Assembly: GCF_900115245.1 (NCBI RefSeq)
Contig: NZ_FOVT01000002.1
Coordinates: 191,005-255,004, forward strand
Length of the DNA: 64,000 nucleotides
Direction: 5' to 3'
DNA from: Mesorhizobium sp. NFR06
GTDB taxonomy: Bacteria; Pseudomonadota; Alphaproteobacteria; Rhizobiales; Rhizobiaceae
Part shown: positions 59,885 to 64,000 of the stretch, one piece after another
Layout: each line of letters begins with the position of its first letter
How positions within the stretch are numbered: the first letter of the stretch is position 1
The notes under the pieces: generated by a model
What the model was told of the DNA's origin: nothing
The model's database searches: none
What the model saw: the letters and a program-made list of their open reading frames with translations, nothing else
Position numbers and translations under genes: made by a program

Positions 59885-60496
59885 ATGGCCAAACTTTACT
59901 TCCACTACGCCACGATGAACGCCGGCAAGACGACCATGCTTTTGCAGGCGTCCTACAACTATCGCGAACGCGGCATGTCGACGATGCTGTTCGTCGCCGG
60001 CCACTATCGCAAGGGCGACAGCGGGTTGATCTCGTCGCGCATCGGTCTCGAATCCGAGGCCGAGATGTTCCGCGGCGGCGACGATCTCTATGCCCGGGTC
60101 GCCGAGCATCACCAGCATGTTCCGGTGCATTGTATCTTCGTCGACGAGGCGCAGTTCCTCGAGGAGGAGCAGGTCTGGCAACTCGCCCGCATCGCGGACC
60201 GGCTGGGCATTCCTGTCATGTGCTACGGGCTGCGTACCGATTTCCAGGGTAATTTGTTCTCCGGCTCGCGCGCGCTGCTTGCCATCGCCGACGACCTGCG
60301 CGAGGTGCGCACCATCTGCCGCTGCGGCCGCAAGGCGACGATGGTGGTGCGCCTCGGCCCCGACGGCAAGGTGGCCAAACAGGGCGAGCAGGTGGCGATC
60401 GGCAAAGATGTCTATGTTTCGCTCTGCCGCCGCCATTGGGAAGAGGAGATGGGCAGGGTAGCACCCGACGACTTCATCGGCTTTGTCAGCCGCTGA
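59885..60496 (+). CDS. tdk: Thymidine kinase
   Basis: A 203-residue class II thymidine kinase that phosphorylates thymidine with ATP. It has the P-loop MNAGKTTMLLQASYNYRERG, the VHCIFVDEAQFLEEEQV Walker B, the lasso/zinc region with CRCGRK and SLCRRH, and YGLRTDFQGNLF. Length and motifs match bacterial TK1-like enzymes. Start ATG 59885. It stands alone between choX (divergent) and the right-edge cluster. Confidence 0.96.
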   Translation: MAKLYFHYATMNAGKTTMLLQASYNYRERGMSTMLFVAGHYRKGDSGLISSRIGLESEAEMFRGGDDLYARVAEHHQHVPVHCIFVDEAQFLEEEQVWQLARIADRLGIPVMCYGLRTDFQGNLFSGSRALLAIADDLREVRTICRCGRKATMVVRLGPDGKVAKQGEQVAIGKDVYVSLCRRHWEEEMGRVAPDDFIGFVSR

Positions 60497-60924
60497 GCCG
60501 GAATGTTCCCGGCAACAGAATGACCTTTACCGGCCTGACCGCCGATGGCGACATCGCCAATGTGATCGGCTGTCTCAAGGCCGACCCCAAAAGCCCTGAT
60601 CGGCGCCCGCGAACCCGGTATGGTCCGTAAACGGCTCACTGCCGATCCGCTGATTTCGGAGAGATCCGCGACAAGAGATTTGCCGGCGCCATTTCACGGC
60701 ACTGGCTATTTTTGCAAAAACAATAACTTAACGCATATCGGCTAAAGCTGTTCGACGACGGTGCGCATTACTGGGCGCTATGCGCATGCTTGCCTTGTCT
60801 TTCAAGAACCTAACCAATTCTTTTGTTTTGACGCCTCTCCTTGTCTTCCTTCTTTCAATCCCTTGAAGCCCCACATATATTCGCCGCCACGACACGGAAA
60901 CGGATGCCGAAGCGGGAGGCCCCA
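60497..60924. other. Intergenic region upstream of the right-edge cluster
   Basis: About 430 bases between tdk and the coiled-coil gene. The stretch around 60690-60740 and 60800-60890 is clearly AT-richer than the surroundings, as expected for a promoter. A short frame starting ATG at 60521 (MTFTGLTADGDIANVIG) has 36 codons and is not supported. No repeat-family copy was seen. Confidence 0.45.
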
Positions 60925-62013
60925 ATGGCGACATTGCAGAATTTCGATGCCGAAATTGCCAAGACCAAGCAGGTCGTGCAGGACATGCGCACCAAGATCG
61001 AGCAGTCCGGCACCGTGCTCGACACGCTTGCTCAGGCCGACAAGAAGATCGGCGACGCCAATTTCGACATCGAGAATGCCCGCATCGAGGATGTGCTCCA
61101 GCAGCAAAAGGTGATGGAGGGCAATATCGCCGACCTGATCATCGGGCTTGAGGACGCCACCAACGTCTTCGGCGCCGAATTCGAGAGCATGAAGAACTAT
61201 ACCGGCTGGGAAAACTTCGTCGGCGTCTTCTCGGCGCAGCGCAAGCAGCGCATGCGCACCGATCGCGTGCGCAACATGTCGCTGGCCGGCAATTTGCAGG
61301 AGCTTCTGGCGAAGTCGGATACCATCGTCGGCATCTTGAAGGCGCAGAAACAGGTCCTCGACCAGCGTTACAAGACCTCCGAGACCAGCCTGTCGCAGGT
61401 GATCGAACGCCGCAAGACGACCATGACCAATCTCGAAGCGGTGCAAAAGCGCATCGAGGAATTGAACCCCTTGCTGCTGGACATCGAGAACAAGATCGCC
61501 TCCTCCACCACCCAGAAGGAGCGCACCGAGCTCGAGGGCGAGCGCTCGAAGATGGCGACCGAATACAACGAGAAGCAGGCCAAGGAGCAGGAACTGCTCG
61601 CCGAAAGCCAGACGCTCGAGCGCTACACCTCGATGTTCCAGACCTTCGTGGATTCGCTCAACAACCAGATCGCCGCGCAGTCGACGCTGATCAACAAGCT
61701 GACTATCGACACCGAGCAGCGCATCGTCCTCTACAAGGCGCTGGAAGATTCGCTGAAGACCGCCGCCCAGCAGGACGTCGCTCACAAGATCAACACGCTG
61801 GGCAGCCAGGTTGACAATACGGCCGAGGAGACGATGGCCGGCATCGGCGCCGCTTCCCAGAAGCATATCGGCGATCTGCTCGAAATGCATGAAAAGAACA
61901 TGGTGGCCAGCGCCGACATCCAGCGCCGCAAGAAGCTCGCCGACGACGCCTTCGCGCGCCGCTTCGACGACGTGATGAAAAAGCACAATGCCGCCAACTA
62001 TGTGCAGCAATAG
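60925..62013 (+). CDS. Long coiled-coil protein of unknown function
   Basis: A 362-residue soluble protein that is nearly all alpha-helical with long heptad-rich stretches (RIEELNPLLLDIENKIASS, LEGERSKMATEYNEKQAKEQ, QTLERYTSMFQTFVDSLNNQ). No signal, membrane segment or enzymatic motif is visible. ATG 60925 has an excellent GGGAGG site; an in-frame ATG at 60841 does not. The overall form recalls PspA/ESCRT-like or TelA-like scaffolds, but no diagnostic motif supports either. Two unknown genes follow on the same strand 34 and 25 bp apart, so it heads an operon. Confidence 0.8.
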   Translation: MATLQNFDAEIAKTKQVVQDMRTKIEQSGTVLDTLAQADKKIGDANFDIENARIEDVLQQQKVMEGNIADLIIGLEDATNVFGAEFESMKNYTGWENFVGVFSAQRKQRMRTDRVRNMSLAGNLQELLAKSDTIVGILKAQKQVLDQRYKTSETSLSQVIERRKTTMTNLEAVQKRIEELNPLLLDIENKIASSTTQKERTELEGERSKMATEYNEKQAKEQELLAESQTLERYTSMFQTFVDSLNNQIAAQSTLINKLTIDTEQRIVLYKALEDSLKTAAQQDVAHKINTLGSQVDNTAEETMAGIGAASQKHIGDLLEMHEKNMVASADIQRRKKLADDAFARRFDDVMKKHNAANYVQQ

Positions 62014-62047
62014 GCGGCGCCGCTGACTTCATTTCCACGGCAGCCAC

Positions 62048-63196
62048 ATGAAACCTGAGAACGACGCCGCGGCACGTTATTTTTCCGCCATCACGGCGGC
62101 ACTGAGCGGGCTGGAAGTGTTCATGCGCGACGATCGCTCGCCGCTCTACCGGCACGGCATCGTCGCCAAGATCGTCGCCGAATACATCGCCCGGCTGGAC
62201 AAGTCCTTTGCCTGCTGGCGCAACCGGCTCGGCTTCATGGACACGTTCCGCATTTCGCGCGCCGACAGCGGTTTTCCGGTCTTCCAGAACCTGCTCGAAC
62301 TGGAAAACGACCGCCAGCAGGCCGACGCCCGTCTGGCCAACATCCCGCAGGCCGGCGAGCTGCGCGAGGAGATGGCCGACTTCATCCTGCGCCACAAGGA
62401 GTTTCCCGCAGCGCTTCAGAAATCGATGGCCGAGCGGCTCTATCTGGAGGACGTCAAGAGCGAGGCGACGTTCGGCCCGTTCACATTGGCGCAGACGGCG
62501 AAGGTCTCGGTCAACCCGAAGACCATGCGGCCCTATTATCTCGTCCACTGGGCCTCGTTCGACGGCAGCGCCAACCTGCCGCTGGTCTACATGGTGACGG
62601 TCGAGGACTCTTCCGACAACATGGTGCGCCAGCTGGTCGACGGCAGCACGGGCAAACTCAACGAGAGGGTCGATATTCCGCTTCCCGTCGACGGCCTGCT
62701 CAACCCCGAGCTTGCGCACCGCTTCGACGACTTCACCGAGAAGAATTCGGCCTACACGCTGTCGCCGGCGACCATCGCGGTCAATCTCGACAAGGATTTC
62801 GAGCCGCTGCATCCCAAGCAGTTGCGGCGCGTCGTGCTCGGCCCCTTCTATTCGGCCGGCATCACCGACAACAATTCGACGGTGGCGGAGGTGCTGGCCA
62901 AGGTGCGCAAGCCGGAGAACGCCTGGCTGCTGACCTGGACCATCCAGGAGGTCTTCTCCAAGAGCGAGAAGCCCGGCCGCAGGGGGCTGTTTTCCAGCGA
63001 GAAGACGACGCAGGAATTCTTCATCAACACCGACGATCTCGAAGCCGCGCGCCAGGGCGTGTCGAGCTACGAGAACCACGCGCTGATCCCGCACGAGGCC
63101 TACCAGGCGCTCTATGCCGCCGGCGAGGCGCAGAAGATCTTTTCTGGCTACAAGGTCCACATCCTGTCCAACGGACAGGTCATCAGCGACGTATGA
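62048..63196 (+). CDS. Conserved protein of unknown function in the right-edge cluster
   Basis: A 382-residue soluble protein. The N-terminal third is helical (ITAALSGLEVFMRDDRSPLY, EYIARLDKSFACWRNRLGFM); the middle third looks beta-rich (LAQTAKVSVNPKTMRPYYLV, LPLVYMVTVEDSSD), and PLHPKQLRRVVLGPFYSAG is a striking conserved-looking block. No signal or membrane segment. It starts 34 bp after the coiled-coil gene and 25 bp before the next. I do not recognise the family. Confidence 0.8.
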   Translation: MKPENDAAARYFSAITAALSGLEVFMRDDRSPLYRHGIVAKIVAEYIARLDKSFACWRNRLGFMDTFRISRADSGFPVFQNLLELENDRQQADARLANIPQAGELREEMADFILRHKEFPAALQKSMAERLYLEDVKSEATFGPFTLAQTAKVSVNPKTMRPYYLVHWASFDGSANLPLVYMVTVEDSSDNMVRQLVDGSTGKLNERVDIPLPVDGLLNPELAHRFDDFTEKNSAYTLSPATIAVNLDKDFEPLHPKQLRRVVLGPFYSAGITDNNSTVAEVLAKVRKPENAWLLTWTIQEVFSKSEKPGRRGLFSSEKTTQEFFINTDDLEAARQGVSSYENHALIPHEAYQALYAAGEAQKIFSGYKVHILSNGQVISDV

Positions 63197-63221
63197 CCGT
63201 CGAAACCGCGGAGCATCCTTC

Positions 63222-64000
63222 ATGGACACCGGCCTGACCACGATTTCGGAAGCCGCCATCGAAAAGCACCGCACCACCGCGCAGAGCTTCATCACCCGCA
63301 TCGTCGTGCTGGAGGATCCGTCGCGCGAATCCGGCACGGCGCTTGCCGGCACCAACCGCCGCTTCGTCTCGACCGTCTCGGTCGGCTCGGTGCGCCGCAC
63401 CCGCGAGGTCGAGCTCTCGAAGACCGTCGGAGCGATCCATCCCGACGACCAGTTGATGACCATTCCGCAACACACGCTTCTCTACCGCGCCCGGCGCGGC
63501 CTGGCGATCGCGCTCGCCATTTCGGATGTCTTCGCCGAAGGCTCCGACCTCGAGAGCCTGCAGGCGAAGAACGTCCGCGCGCCGCTCGAAGGCGACGAGG
63601 CGGCGACGTTTAAGAAGCTTCTGTCGGCCTCGGCTTATGTTTCGGCCTTCAGCCTCGCCTCTTACCTTTTCCAGCTGATCGACAGCGACGGCGAGGCGCC
63701 GAACGACATCCCCGAGCCCGATTTCCTGTTCGATACGCCGCAGGACGCGGTGAAGTCGATTGTCGCAGGCTTGGACAAGGCGATCGCCGGCTCGAAGGAC
63801 GATACCGACCTGACGACGCGGGCGCGCGCCTTTGCCCGCGTCGCCATCGACGGGCTTTTGGCGCGCAAGGGTCGCTTCGACGGCATCGGCCCGTTCGAAA
63901 ACGCGCATATCCGCATCGATGTCGACGACTTCACCCTCGACGGCTTCGACGTCGCGCCCGGCAAGCGCGCCAAGCCGCTGGTGATGACCTTCAAGAAACC
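63222..64000 (+). CDS. Protein of unknown function in the right-edge cluster (3' end outside window)
   Basis: The frame is open from ATG 63222 to the window edge (259 codons), beginning MDTGLTTISEAAIEKHRTTA. Visible blocks include RFVSTVSVGSVRRTREVELS, TIPQHTLLYRARRGLAIALA and a repetitive Asp-rich stretch near residues 228-240 (HIRIDVDDFTLDGFDVAPG). No signal, membrane segment or known motif was found. It closely follows the preceding gene and has the same codon usage, so it belongs to the same operon. The rest lies beyond the window. Confidence 0.75.
   Translation, partial: MDTGLTTISEAAIEKHRTTAQSFITRIVVLEDPSRESGTALAGTNRRFVSTVSVGSVRRTREVELSKTVGAIHPDDQLMTIPQHTLLYRARRGLAIALAISDVFAEGSDLESLQAKNVRAPLEGDEAATFKKLLSASAYVSAFSLASYLFQLIDSDGEAPNDIPEPDFLFDTPQDAVKSIVAGLDKAIAGSKDDTDLTTRARAFARVAIDGLLARKGRFDGIGPFENAHIRIDVDDFTLDGFDVAPGKRAKPLVMTFKK

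Overview
The window is a dense, GC-rich stretch of chromosome from an alphaproteobacterium of the Rhizobiales, most like Mesorhizobium or a close relative. This is inferred from gene content and order (prs, rplY, pth, ychF; petABC; a choXWV-type choline transporter; a second-type ClpS) and from rhizobial-style palindromic intergenic repeats. It was not checked by database search. Coding is almost wall to wall. I saw no rRNA, tRNA, CRISPR array, transposase or prophage genes.

Layout. 1-1.8 kb: a lipoprotein and PRPP synthetase. 1.8-7.3 kb: small regulator/transport/enzyme units (RibD-like reductase, AraC regulator with a divergent Fsr-type exporter, two alpha/beta hydrolases, an OhrR/MarR regulator). 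7.4-12.1 kb: a leftward sulfur-scavenging operon (FMN reductase, LLM monooxygenase, ABC permease, Tat-exported binding protein, ATPase). 12.2-18.2 kb: GST, then rplY, pth, ychF, a CorA-type channel and two MaoC-like hydratases. 18.3-22.7 kb: apt, a class A acid phosphatase, and petABC (cytochrome bc1) with its own terminator. 23-29.6 kb: a cupin protein and three consecutive ABC exporter half-transporters. 30-35.9 kb: trmL, soxR, hemF, small conserved proteins, and a secreted barrel-like protein followed by a secreted subtilase. 36-38.5 kb: cca, CoA pyrophosphatase and DUF1285, overlapping each other. 38.7-45.5 kb: MoxR ATPase, DUF58, DUF4159 and a von Willebrand A-like membrane protein. 45.7-50.2 kb: clpS2, small exported proteins, a two-component system and a YCII-like protein. 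50.2-56.4 kb: PLP decarboxylase, cysK, a divergent SARP/TolB/TPR regulator, and a persulfide-dioxygenase/rhodanese fusion. 56.5-59.7 kb: choXWV. 59.9-64 kb: thymidine kinase and a three-gene cluster of unrecognised proteins running off the right edge.

The most striking non-coding signal is the density of dispersed palindromic repeats. At least four families are present in two or three copies each, inserted next to stop codons. In one case (soxR) a repeat supplies the last codons of the protein; in another (the MBL/rhodanese gene) the stop codon lies inside a hairpin arm. Short tandem duplications of 13-17 bp also recur at several loci. The biologically least explained genes are the right-edge coiled-coil cluster, the barrel plus subtilase pair and the SARP/TolB/TPR regulator beside sulfur genes.
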